Source: Zygaena filipendulae (lineage: Eukaryota; Arthropoda; Insecta; Lepidoptera; Zygaenidae). From it: a DNA stretch of 64,000 nt. A program made the translations under genes and the position numbers. Location: NCBI GenBank assembly GCA_907165275.2, contig OU015650.1, positions 14,414,001-14,478,000 on the forward strand, read 5' to 3'. This document shows positions 37,701-42,778 of this stretch, piece after piece. Numbering within the stretch: the stretch's first letter is position 1; each line of letters opens with the position of its first letter. The notes below the pieces were generated by a model. The model saw only the letters and a list, made by a program, of their open reading frames with translations. It searched no databases and was not told the DNA's origin.

Positions 37701-38187
37701 GTATGAGTCGCGACTTCCGAACTGGTGGCAGCTAGTTTCAGTTCGTGCATTTAAAACACACCTGCTAGAGTTAATACCACCGAGTCTGCCCCAAGGTTCG
37801 CATCTGGGGCCAATTTTTGTTCGTCTCATGTAAATTTCACGATTATCGATGATTTTCAATTAAAATGAATTTGATCAGCTGCCTGGTGTACCTGTATTGG
37901 TGGTGTAAGTAAGTGTGATTTCTAGTGTTGTATTTTTTATAGTGTCGCCAATAACAAAACAGTAGCTGATATATCTAAACAAATTTTGTCTGTTAATATA
38001 ATCTCATCTTTCTCACGCTCGAGTATTTCCTTGTGTCGCAGGCACCGGCGTGAGCCCCCAGAAGCTGCTGGAGCAGGCCACGCGGCTGGTGCACGAGAAA
38101 TACAACTTCTTCGAGATGACGCTGCAGATCGAGGAGTTCAACGACGGCATGGAGGACTGTAGCCAGTGTAAGATGCCGCAGGCCTGA
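7440..38187 (+). CDS. ZnT2-like: Zinc transporter, SLC30A2/3/4/8 (ZnT2/ZnT8-like) type, ten coding exons
   Basis: Cation diffusion facilitator expected to move zinc out of the cytosol into vesicles, or out of the cell, in exchange for protons. Coding exons: 7440-7702, 30844-31010, 32989-33093, 33748-33868, 34335-34514, 35156-35252, 35604-35771, 36732-36863, 37449-37557, 38042-38187. All junctions are GT-AG, phases match, and the sum is 1488 nt (495 residues). Seen: an HCH motif at 145-147 before TM1 (about 162-182); HxxxD in TM2 (H194, D198) and TM5 (H346, D350); a His-rich loop 285-301 between TM4 and TM5; a cytosolic C-terminal domain ending in CSQC. HCH and CxxC are hallmarks of the ZnT2/3/4/8 branch; the closest fly protein is probably ZnT35C (from memory). 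ATG 7440 is the first Met after an in-frame TGA at 7428. Nearly every intron carries a mobile element. The transporter assignment is firm; substrate and compartment are family inference. Confidence 0.93.
8107..8360 (+). mobile_element. Helitron-like element, CACGTTGTTTGTCCGCGATGG subtype
   Basis: Begins near AATCACATGTCACGTTG, holds two copies of the CCCGGAATT-CCGCGG block, and ends GGGGGACAGCTAG. Same subtype as 27224-27466, 41862-42090 and 50450-50738. Confidence 0.75.
8400..8721 (+). mobile_element. TGACGTCA-bearing MITE copy
   Basis: Starts at TTTTTAGTCTGTCTTGTAG and ends CTGACAGACTAAATAGAATTTTGATTTT. It has the family's two internal TGACGTCA palindromes (near 8549 and 8583). Confidence 0.75.
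9321..9492 (+). mobile_element. Degenerate Helitron-like element
   Basis: Recognised from TCTGTTTGCGATAAA, the AACTCCGATACTACCGCGGG block and a final CTAG before T. Confidence 0.5.
9551..9874 (+). mobile_element. TGACGTCA-bearing MITE copy with clear terminal repeats
   Basis: Ends TAGGCTAGTTTCCT and AGGAAACTAGCCTA form a 14-bp inverted pair. The interior matches the family (AGTCCGT, ATTGGACACGTATTTT, CATGACGTCACGCC, GGACTAAG). Confidence 0.8.
10020..10315 (+). repeat. Probable retroelement 3' end with TCTAT pentanucleotide tail
   Basis: Ends AAATAAAG followed by four TCTAT units, the kind of short tail repeat seen at target-primed insertions. No coding part is left. Confidence 0.45.
10434..10624 (+). 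mobile_element. Helitron-like element
   Basis: From TATACTAATATTATAAAG to GGGGACAGCTAG before T. It holds the AGGGGGTAATCTCTGAATC subtype block. Confidence 0.75.
11090..11287 (+). mobile_element. Degenerate Helitron-like element
   Basis: Left part TATGCGAAAGTAACTCTGTC; right end GGAACAGCTAG before T. Middle diverged. Confidence 0.5.
11304..11480 (+). mobile_element. Truncated copy of the CCCTTATTCACTATGACCA element
   Basis: Left terminus and interior match the complete copy at 55365-55582; the right terminus is missing. Another partial copy is at 29937-30093. Confidence 0.65.
11755..12108 (+). mobile_element. tRNA-derived SINE
   Basis: Head has a box B-like GGTTCAAATCC (11812-11822). The body contains TTCCGGCAGCCC and GGTAATCACTTACCATCAGG, and it ends TATGACATAAAAAAAA. 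A 3' fragment of the same SINE sits in transporter intron 4 (33935-34072); smaller pieces lie at 15088-15150 and 16190-16340. Confidence 0.75.
12486..12813 (-). mobile_element. TGACGTCA-bearing MITE copy
   Basis: Inverted orientation: begins GGATATGGACTACTTTTG, ends TTAGTCAACATGCCC. Two TGACGTCA sites near 12626 and 12671. Confidence 0.85.
13549..13745 (+). mobile_element. Helitron-like element, 3' end worn
   Basis: Starts TCCTTACTAATAATAATAAA, carries the AACGGCTCAACCGATCATCA block and the GCGGGTAAAACCGCGGGG hairpin. The CTAG end has decayed. Confidence 0.6.
13755..14151. mobile_element. Tc1/mariner-like MITE
   Basis: Inverted ends CAGGGTGTCCCGTAAAATGA and the complement of TCGACTTACGGGACATCCTG, extending about 60 bp with mismatches. 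Flanked by TA on both sides (13753-13754 and 14152-14153). No coding sequence. Confidence 0.8.
14334..14510 (+). mobile_element. Helitron-like element
   Basis: From ACACTAATATTGTAAAG to GGGGGAACAGCTAG before T; the CCGCGG hairpin is intact. Confidence 0.75.
14574..14772 (-). mobile_element. Helitron-like element
   Basis: Minus-strand copy from TCCTTACTTATATTATTACA to GGGAGCAGCTAG. It lies 63 bp from an oppositely oriented copy. Confidence 0.75.
14925..15265. repeat. Interspersed element (copy b) interrupted by a SINE fragment
   Basis: Contains inverted matches to both 4139-4306 and 2318-2412, separated by a SINE 3' fragment (about 15088-15150, GCCCCCTATGACATAAAAAA). Confidence 0.6.
16540..16938 (+). 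promoter_or_regulatory. Likely promoter and 5' leader of the short transporter form
   Basis: About 400 bp before the alternative first exon are free of the common repeat families and less AT-biased than their surroundings. A TCAGT initiator-like motif lies at 16882-16886, about 55 bp before the ATG. No clear TATA box was seen. The start site is inference. Confidence 0.35.
16939..16967 (+). CDS. ZnT2-like: Zinc transporter alternative first coding exon (short N-terminus)
   Basis: ATG in a good context (A at -3) starts the peptide MTESTEPLL. It is followed by TT and a strong GTAAGT donor at 16968, again phase 2, so splicing to 30844 gives [10 protein letters not shown] followed by FKEGKV. This would give a 417-residue transporter, 78 residues shorter than the long form. 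The acidic, leucine-ending start resembles N-termini of vesicular transporters with dileucine-type signals. That resemblance is inference. The 5' leader before it lacks obvious transposon sequence. Confidence 0.68.
17489..17716. mobile_element. Helitron-like derivative with inverted ends
   Basis: AAAGTTTGTGAGTTTCTGAA at the left is mirrored by GTTCACAATTCACAAACTTT at the right, around the AGGGGGTAATCTCTGGATCT block. It looks like a rearranged copy. Confidence 0.5.
17988..18469. mobile_element. hAT-like MITE, 482 bp
   Basis: Ends CAGGGCCGGATCT and GGTCCGGCCCTG. 8-bp flanking duplications GTTATAAG (17980-17987) and CTTATAAG (18470-18477) differ at one base. Inside, the GGGGCC-rich subterminal sequence is also inverted. 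The open frame inside is AT-rich noise. Confidence 0.85.
19166..19492 (+). mobile_element. TGACGTCA-bearing MITE copy
   Basis: TTTTTTTAGTCCGTTTTGTA to AAGTCGTCAACATCCCTATT. TGACGTCA at 19279-19286 and 19333-19340. Confidence 0.87.
20191..20539. mobile_element. MITE with perfect 28-bp terminal inverted repeats
   Basis: TACAACGTGTTAATGAATTA (continuing ACTGAAAA) at 20191-20218 is exactly complementary to 20512-20539. 349 bp, non-coding, with a G+C-rich centre (GGCGCGGGCGTAGCGCTTGG). A second copy, with two later insertions, spans 52343-53301. Confidence 0.88.
20905..21215 (+). mobile_element. TGACGTCA-bearing MITE copy
   Basis: TTTTTAGTCCGTCGTGTAGA to TACCTTGGAGAATACCCAAT, the same right end as the copy at 63555. 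TGACGTCA near 21017 and 21062. Confidence 0.83.
21310..21704 (-). mobile_element. Two abutting Helitron-like elements
   Basis: Two minus-strand copies in head-to-tail contact: 21310-21507 ending CTAG, and 21508-21704 of a different subtype, whose final G at the CTAG end is lost at the junction. Confidence 0.78.
21780..22176. mobile_element. MITE with TAGGGTTG ends and TACTATAT repeats
   Basis: Left end TAGGGTTGTCACC, right end GGTGGCAACCCTA. Interior has several TACTATA / TATAGTA palindromes. hAT-like ends, but no convincing target duplication. Confidence 0.65.
22335..22535 (+). mobile_element. Helitron-like element with GTCT run, 3' end lost
   Basis: AATATTATAAATGCGAAAGT, CTGTCTGTCTGTCTG, the TTAACGGCTCAGTCGATCAT block and GATTCCCGCGGAAACTCCG are present. 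Confidence 0.6.
23343..23431. mobile_element. Terminal-only remnant of the TGACGTCA MITE
   Basis: Consists of the family's two ends joined directly: TTAGTCCGTCAGTTAGAAAA then TACTTAATCTACACGACGGA. The internal 230 bp, including both TGACGTCA sites, are gone. Confidence 0.7.
23700..23924 (+). mobile_element. Helitron-like element, GACTGATGGATTAACG subtype
   Basis: CATCCGATAAGAAAGGATTT, CCCTAAGGGGATGAAAAGGG and a GCGGGTGAAACCGCGCG hairpin, ending at a duplicated GCTGCTAG. The same subtype lies inverted at 51584-51835. Confidence 0.72.
23955..24191. mobile_element. GATAAGCAATA MITE, copy 1
   Basis: Inverted ends TGGACGCAGATAAGCAATAA (then TTAACCCACA) and TGTGGGTTAACACACTATTG (then CTTATCTATGTCCA). 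About 237 bp, non-coding. Confidence 0.83.
24287..24470 (+). mobile_element. Helitron-like element, 3' CTAG lost
   Basis: TAATATTATAAAACAAAGTC, TCTGTCTGTTCGCGATAAAC and the GCGGGTGAAACCGCG hairpin are present. Confidence 0.6.
24672..24898. mobile_element. GATAAGCAATA MITE, copy 2
   Basis: Same orientation as copy 1, 480 bp downstream of it. The left end has lost a few bases (AGATAGTTAACCCAC). Confidence 0.82.
25366..25480 (+). mobile_element. 5' half of a Helitron-like element
   Basis: TCCTTACTATTATAATTGCG through AACGGCTCAACCGATCATCA to ACGTTGCCAGGGGTAC, where similarity stops. Confidence 0.55.
25650..25970 (-). mobile_element. TGACGTCA-bearing MITE copy
   Basis: GGGGAGGTGGACTACTTTTG to ATAGTCAACATGCCCATTG. 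One TGACGTCA is intact (25793); the other has decayed to GTGACGCGC. Confidence 0.85.
26018..26437. mobile_element. MITE with long imperfect terminal repeats
   Basis: TAGGTCCGTATTCCAAAAGG at the left mirrors CTTCTGGAGTACGGGCCTTA at the right. The similarity continues inward through AAAACTAATTTCAAGTAAA. Inside are two direct copies of AACCAATCAGAG. The open frame 26049-26279 is incidental. Confidence 0.75.
27224..27466 (-). mobile_element. Helitron-like element, CACGTTGTTTGTCCGCGATGG subtype
   Basis: CTAG end at the left, two CCGCGG blocks, and GTCCATCGCGGACAAACAAC near the right end. Confidence 0.75.
27998..28520. mobile_element. MITE with GTCGGAGT subterminal repeats, carrying an inserted element
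   Basis: Ends TAGGGATGTTACGAAG and CTTCATAACATCCTTA. Subterminal GGAGTCGGAG-like units (28035-28095) resemble hAT-style binding repeats. A diverged copy of the CATTTTTCGGTTGCAATC element lies inside (about 28235-28480). Confidence 0.55.
29570..29790. mobile_element. GATAAGCAATA MITE, copy 3
   Basis: TTGGACGCCGATAAGCAATA to CACACTATTGTTTATCTATG, same orientation as copies 1 and 2. Confidence 0.8.
30322..30804 (+). mobile_element. Helitron-like element ending 39 bp before transporter exon 2
   Basis: Full-length relative of 2961-3481: GTCT run, CAATCACGCAAAAACAGCTG, ATCCCGGAATTCCCGCGGGA, hairpin, and CTAG at 30801-30804 followed by T. The left end has a short duplication of TATACTTATATAAAACTGTA. 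Confidence 0.85.
30844..31010 (+). CDS. ZnT2-like: Zinc transporter exon 2
   Basis: Codes for [16 protein letters not shown] through ITEVE, a cytosolic N-terminal region. Acceptor is CAG at 30841-30843; donor GTCAGT at 31011, phase 1. The 3' end of a Helitron-like insertion lies only 39 bp before the acceptor, leaving a poor pyrimidine tract. The exon is much richer in G+C than its surroundings. Confidence 0.88.
31360..31790 (+). mobile_element. Diverged, expanded TGACGTCA MITE copy
   Basis: TTTTTAGTCCGTCGCATCGT start. Both TGACGTCA sites are present (near 31618 and 31655), with extra sequence inserted between 31430 and 31600. Confidence 0.7.
32989..33093 (+). CDS. ZnT2-like: Zinc transporter exon 3 (HCH motif, TM1)
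   Basis: Codes for [18 protein letters not shown] followed by the hydrophobic TM1 up to GEIVG. Acceptor TTTTCCAG, donor GTGAGT. In ZnT8 the HCH motif takes part in a zinc site with the C-terminal domain (recalled family knowledge). Confidence 0.93.
33140..33430 (+). mobile_element. Helitron-like fragments in transporter intron 3
   Basis: CACGCGTGAACGGTTGGACC, AATCTCTGAAACGGTTGAAC and GGTAAACCGTGGGGCACAGC ending CTAG at 33426-33429. Confidence 0.55.
33748..33868 (+). CDS. ZnT2-like: Zinc transporter exon 4 (TM2, first HxxxD)
   Basis: Codes for [20 protein letters not shown] and the following hydrophobic segment, ending at [14 protein letters not shown] holds the TM2 zinc-binding His and Asp. 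Acceptor TTTCCAG, donor GTGAGT, phase 2. Confidence 0.94.
33935..34072 (+). mobile_element. SINE 3' fragment in transporter intron 4
   Basis: TTCCCATCCCCATTCCAGGT to CCCCCTATGACATAAAAAAA, closely matching the 3' half of the SINE at 11755-12108. Confidence 0.78.
34079..34280 (+). repeat. Minisatellite in transporter intron 4
   Basis: About ten imperfect units of roughly 18-20 bp (AATACAGGATGTAAGGTAC and variants with GGGGGCAATGT). It lies directly after the SINE fragment and ends about 55 bp before exon 5. Confidence 0.85.
34335..34514 (+). CDS. ZnT2-like: Zinc transporter exon 5 (TM3-TM4)
   Basis: Begins [20 protein letters not shown], the conserved family stretch leading into TM3, then the loop YREFEID and TM4. 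Donor GTGAGC at 34515, phase 2. Confidence 0.94.
34725..34935 (+). mobile_element. Helitron-like element with (ATGG)n, transporter intron 5
   Basis: TCCTACTAATATTATAAACG, then a short ATGG run, TTTCACGCAAAAACTACTGG, hairpin and ACAACTAG before T. A second, older copy ends CAGCTAG at 34717, only 7 bp before it. Confidence 0.85.
35156..35252 (+). CDS. ZnT2-like: Zinc transporter exon 6 (His-rich loop)
   Basis: Codes for [20 protein letters not shown] and the rest of the cytosolic His-rich loop to NPVLNNK. Ends in phase 0 with donor GTTGGT. The intron that follows is 351 bp, a multiple of three, and has no in-frame stop. Confidence 0.92.
35280..35505 (+). mobile_element. Retroelement-derived fragment filling transporter intron 6
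   Basis: GTCCAGTGCTGGACATGACC, CCAAGGATCACCACTACGAC and TTCTTCGAGCGATGTGCCC belong to a sequence widespread in moth genomes, which I recall as LINE-derived. A shorter relative lies at 40570-40640. Confidence 0.55.
35604..35771 (+). CDS. ZnT2-like: Zinc transporter exon 7 (TM5, second HxxxD)
   Basis: Codes for the rest of the His/Ser-rich loop ([20 protein letters not shown]) and TM5 with FIHVLGDF, which holds the second His and Asp of the transport site. Ends IVIYFK before GTACAA; phase 0 at both ends. Confidence 0.94.
35815..36260 (+). repeat. Minisatellite in transporter intron 7
   Basis: About twenty imperfect units of roughly 20-22 bp around TTGTACGCACAGAGTCACAC. A higher-order repeat is visible: GCACGCATCATTTTTGTGAG at 35894 recurs as GCACGCACCATTTTTGTGAG at 36070. 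Confidence 0.85.
36732..36863 (+). CDS. ZnT2-like: Zinc transporter exon 8 (TM6)
   Basis: Codes for [20 protein letters not shown] and TM6, then [12 protein letters not shown], the conserved entry to the cytosolic domain. Acceptor TTTGCAG, donor GTGCGG; 44 whole codons. Confidence 0.94.
37030..37352 (-). mobile_element. TGACGTCA-bearing MITE in transporter intron 8
   Basis: TAGGGATGTTGGTAACTTTT to AAATATTAGTCAGCCTATTG. TGACGTCA near 37177 and 37223. It ends about 100 bp before exon 9. Confidence 0.87.
37449..37557 (+). CDS. ZnT2-like: Zinc transporter exon 9 (C-terminal domain)
   Basis: Codes for [20 protein letters not shown] and [16 protein letters not shown], the alpha-beta cytosolic domain typical of the family. 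A GT run immediately precedes the acceptor. Donor GTGAGT, phase 1. Confidence 0.94.
38042..38187 (+). CDS. ZnT2-like: Zinc transporter exon 10 and stop
   Basis: Codes for [20 protein letters not shown] onwards, ending [12 protein letters not shown] and TGA at 38185-38187. The CSQC pair is conserved in the ZnT2/8 branch. An imperfect ACAC/AGAC run starts about 15 bp after the stop. The mRNA end is not defined here; AATAAA occurs at 38729 and 39354. Confidence 0.93.
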
Positions 38188-38799
38188 GAGGGAGGCAGAC
38201 ACGCACACACACAGAGAAACACACAGACAGACACACCTGCCAAGCAACGCTACGACCGAGCCATGGATCAAACAAAACTCTCTCCGATCCGAGTCCATCA
38301 ATGCTCAATTGCGGTCCGGGTTTGTAATTATGCATTAAATGTATCGCGGGACCAAAGTAGGCCCTGCGGGGTTGATATAAATAGATTCGTTTGTGAGTTA
38401 CAGCAAATAGATACGTTTGCTAACGAAATATACTTACATACTTTAAATTTCAATAAGGTAACGTCAGAACTCAGAAGGTAATAATACAGCTCTTGATATT
38501 TTTTTATCCAATGAAACTTTCTGACACTATTTCGAGCAGCCATCTTGATTTACTAGTTCTAAAATGGCGACTCGAAAGCATTTTATTCGAGTGCCCCTAT
38601 TGTTGTAACTTGGAAAGAATTTCAACCGTACAAAGTTACTAGTATAGTATAGTATTGTGCTAATACTAATAGTATTTTAGTGCCGAAAAACTGCGTCATT
38701 GGCAGAATTATTAATAATACAAGCCATAAATAAAAAAGTCAACACTTCAGACAAATACATTTTTTTAAGGGAAACCAACTACCTTAGCATAGCTTCTTG

Positions 38800-38945
38800 G
38801 CTTGTCTCATGCGCGGAATCTACGGAGGGGGGGGGGGGGGGGGGGGGGCAGTGGGTGCTTTAATATTTCATCAGACCTTATGAAAATGTGGTACAACCAA
38901 AATTGCCCCCGTTAACATAATCCTAGATCCGCGTCTGGCTCGTCT
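38800..38945 (-). repeat. Interspersed repeat with an internal G22 tract
   Basis: Sequence around the tract (GGTCTGATGAAATATT-type, then GATCCGCGTCTGG) corresponds to 22600-22745 in inverted orientation, where the tract is only six C. This points to expansion of a homopolymer inside a repeat copy. Confidence 0.6.
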
Positions 38946-39476
38946 TTATTGTACACGAATGAGAGCACTTATTATTATTACTTGACTCGCTCACAATTTT
39001 AAACACATTAAAGATAACATCACAAATATTATTTCGTTATTAAACTATTATAAAAAAGTACCTATAGAAGAATTTAGTCATAGACAATTTCTAGGTGATT
39101 TATTGCGATGAAAGAGCTGATTAATTTTTTATTAATTTTATTTATAATATTCTTCACCGGTATCTTCAAGGCAATTTTCACAACCGAGTTCTAATAACTG
39201 GTTTCTAAAAGATATATATTACGCCTCGCTCCGCTTTATTGCAGTAGAGAGGCGCCTTTAGATAGCGAAATTAGTTAAATTGAGTTGTATTTTGAAATGA
39301 TAATGATAGTTTAAGTAGTTTGTGTAATGATCGTATGTAGTAAACTAATAAGCAATAAATAAATTGATATTGTGTATATTTATACGCACTAAGTGGTTCG
39401 TATTTGTAGAATCACAAATCACAAAGAATACCCAATATTGATATTTTTAATGTGATATATTAAAGTAAAGGTATAC

Positions 39477-39509
<33 letters not shown>

Positions 39510-40061
39510 CATTATATTATTATTATTGTACATTGCATTAGCACAGTATGTATTACCATTAAATTGTCATTAGTATGAGGGCCTAAGTAACATTTGAAAA
39601 AGAAAATAAAACCATAACTCAGGCCCTCATTCTTGTAATTGACGCGCTTGTTGATTCTACCAAAACAAATAATATTTCTTAGATTTAGTAAAAACAAAAT
39701 ACTAACAATAATTCTTGCTCAGAGTATCACTAGTAAAATTATTGTTTTTTTTTTCTTGTTACAAATTATTTATTTGTATACGAAATTCAGTGCATGATTA
39801 AAAAATATGAAAGTTCAAAACTTTTGTTCCTGTATTATGTATTTGAAAAACAATTCAGTGTTATTTAAAAAGATAACTAGACTATAATAATTAAGAGCTC
39901 ATGACTGCTTGTTGATTATGTCGATTATTAAATTTTTTTTTCGAATAATCACTTTGAGTACATAGGTGTTTAAGTAAATATTCACAGAACTAGTACCTGT
40001 ACAAAATCATGAACGTCTCTCTGATTAAAATAGCTTTACATATAACTATTGTTTCTAGCAT

Positions 40062-40262
40062 TTTTCGGTTGCAATCAAAAACATGGCGGTTTTGCGATTA
40101 CAATATGCACGTTTTGACACCTACAAAATCTAGCAATCAACCAAAATACACATAGGTACCTACTTTAAGGTTTAAAGCTGTCCAAACATGATTATTTATT
40201 CACAAAATTGCTATAATTCTAATTGAAATTGAAATATGAAAGTTACATAATTGCCCTGCAGG
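40062..40262 (+). mobile_element. CATTTTTCGGTTGCAATC element
   Basis: TTTTGACACCTACAAAATCT, AAAGCTGTCCAAACATGATT and TTACATAATTGCCCTGC match the element at 49691-50325 and partial copies at 25495-25650 and 28235-28480. The ends fit an AGGGCTATTATGTAACTTTTG inverted repeat. Confidence 0.65.
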
Positions 40263-41861
40263 ACTTTGTATAGACTTTACATAGTACAAGCAAACCTTAT
40301 TAACTAGCTGTTTTCCCTGCGGTTACTCCCATGTCAATTTCGGAACTGCCGCGGGAGTTATTCTAGCGAGAGTACTCCTATGTCACTCGGGGTTACTGTA
40401 GCTTCCTATCAGTAAAATGATTTTCAGAATCGGTTCAGTAGTTCAAGAGATTAACCCCTAAATTCCAAATATAAAACTTTGCCTCCTTTAATATTAGTGT
40501 TAGTGTAAATAGAGAATGTTCTGATCATAGCATTTGCGTTCTCCACGCTTCATCACATCAGCTGACTAGCTTCCACTGCTGGAGAAAGATCTCCAAGGAT
40601 CTCCACAATGACTCGATCCTTCCCGCGATCTTTACCTGAGCTGACCTGAGTGTTTTGTACCCTAAAGTCAGTTAGCTCGACAAGTTACGTGACCCGCTCA
40701 TGAAAGCTTTTAAAATGTATTGTAGGCAACGAATTCGGTCCGTTGGCCAATAGAGACCAGCTCGTCATCGCTGACGATGTCGCCGACCCGCCCCAACATG
40801 AAGGCATCGAAGACTCAGCCCCACGATGCTAGGTCGCTGAACTGTTGCGATAGAGCCGAGAAAAGGGATGAGTTATTTCCGTTAGTATTCCCTTAATGTT
40901 TGGGTGCATCCCAATAGTTGGCGTCATATTAGTGTTTAGTATCCCATCAGTACCATGCAGTACTAAAATTTGAAAGCATAGTGAATATCTCAACAGTTCT
41001 ATAGAACTACAGGTATGGGTTTACTACTGGGATGCCAACCACAATGCCTTATTTCCCAGATGTTTAGGTACTGCTATGTAAGAAAGGGTTTAAAGTAGAG
41101 CACGGAAAATTTAAGAAAACCGTCCGTTTATTAAATTAGATTTTTACAATGCGACTGAATAAAAAAATCAGGGATATAATATACCATAAATTGTATTAAT
41201 GTAAATTATGATTGTTTTAAAATTATAGGTACCTACACTAATATGTGTTTTAGCATGTAAGAATAAAGGTAGTCTTCCATTGTTCGTTGCGATGAAAAGA
41301 TTTATAATAAATGCCGAAACGTATTTTCGATTAAAGTGAGAATATATTTTAAATAACTGTTGTAATTTCCTAATATTTTATTTTATCCTGTTATTCCCAT
41401 AGTTTTATGACGCAGTTAATAAATAGCTCTAGATTTGTTATGATGGAAAAGTGACCGTTGCCCTTAATCAAGTAGGTACTTAATGAGTTTTAAAGAAAAG
41501 CAGTTCAATCAGTGACATTATATTGTTTAATTTATATTAGTTAAGTATGTGACTATATTTTATTTATTAATATAATAGGCATGTGACAAACTCTACGAAA
41601 ACTTACGTATATTTTCATGGAGTGTCCATCCATGCAAAATCTCCCGTTTGTCTCCCACAATGGAAAACGATTTGTCAACACTTATGATTTTATTAAAAAT
41701 TTATTCTTTTCGACGTCAGTAAAATTACAGTAAGCATGACAGTGTCCTAGTGCTTTGGCTGCAGAGAAGCTGCGCATCATACTACCTAGTAGCACGCAGT
41801 CAAAGTTATATAATACTCACATGATTTAACATTTACACGTATTTCAATTTTTTTATTATTA

Positions 41862-42090
41862 CTAGCTGTCCCCCGCGATTTCATCCGCGGTAATGTCGGA
41901 GTTCCCGCGGAGGTTGCGGGAAAAAAGTACTCTATGTCCTTCAGTTCCCGCGGGAATTCCGGGATAAAAACTATCCTATCTTTTAAGTTGGACCATTTTA
42001 TGAATGGTTACAAAATTTTATCAAAATCCGCTCAGTAGTTTCGGAGTCCATCGCGGACAAACAACGTGACACGTGATTTATATATATTAG
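41862..42090 (-). mobile_element. Helitron-like element, CACGTTGTTTGTCCGCGATGG subtype
   Basis: CTAGCTGTCCCCCGCGATTT at the left, GTCCATCGCGGACAAACAAC at the right. Confidence 0.78.
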
Positions 42091-42588
42091 ATTAGTTATT
42101 TAAGGACAAGCAGCTTTCGCTGCTGCGTCTATAATTGTGTTGCTTCATTTCATCATAGCTAATTCCATTATAGTTTATGTGAGAACAAAGAGCCGTGACT
42201 GTGAAAACAAAAGTACAGAGTTATCAATAAGATTACAAGTAGACAAGAGGATTACTAGTGCCTAAACAGCTGACAGCAGCCATTCAAGGTCATGTGATTT
42301 TGAGGTGGTGACAAACATTTTACAGTGATAATATAGCCGATCTTTACAAAAGCAAATCCCATCAACAATAATATTAAGAATATGCGTGATTTTCGATTTC
42401 GCCGACAAAAGAATTGAGATCTTTTCTACAGATACCTACTTAATCCTGAAATTGATTTAAAAATATATGTATGTACAGCAAACACAGCAGATAACTTAGG
42501 AGAAACTTGAAGCTCAAGATTTGCCTTGCCTAGTTTTCACATTCGAGTTGTTTGATCTAGTTTAAAATTCGGCGCCAGTTCCCTTTTC

Positions 42589-42778
42589 TTATGTTAGAAT
42601 CACGACTGGGCCATTGTACCCGATGTGCGGAAGGGCTCCAGTTTCTTGCTTCAAGTCCCCTTCTAGGCTGGGCAAGCAGCCAGTGCTGGCTATCTTGCCG
42701 TAGTATTTGGCTGACGAGCGAGCTGTGCGCGTGCGATTCTCGCTCTTATAGTCCACAGCATAGAGTCCAAAGCGCTCT
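42589..42778 (-). CDS. GH1 exon 9 and stop
   Basis: Codes for [20 protein letters not shown] and on to PVVILT, stop TAA at 42591-42589. ERFGLY is the conserved aglycone/glucose-binding block. No clear AATAAA was found just downstream on this strand. Confidence 0.93.

Larger units (their letters stand above)
38188..42588. other. 3' flank of the transporter and intergenic DNA
   Basis: Between the two convergent genes. Contains an ACAC/AGAC run near 38205-38236, a G22 tract (38827-38848), an (AT)n tract (about 39480-39510), a CATTTTTCGGTTGCAATC-family element (40062-40262), a LINE-like fragment (40570-40640) and a Helitron-like copy (41862-42090). No further exon was recognised. Confidence 0.6.
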
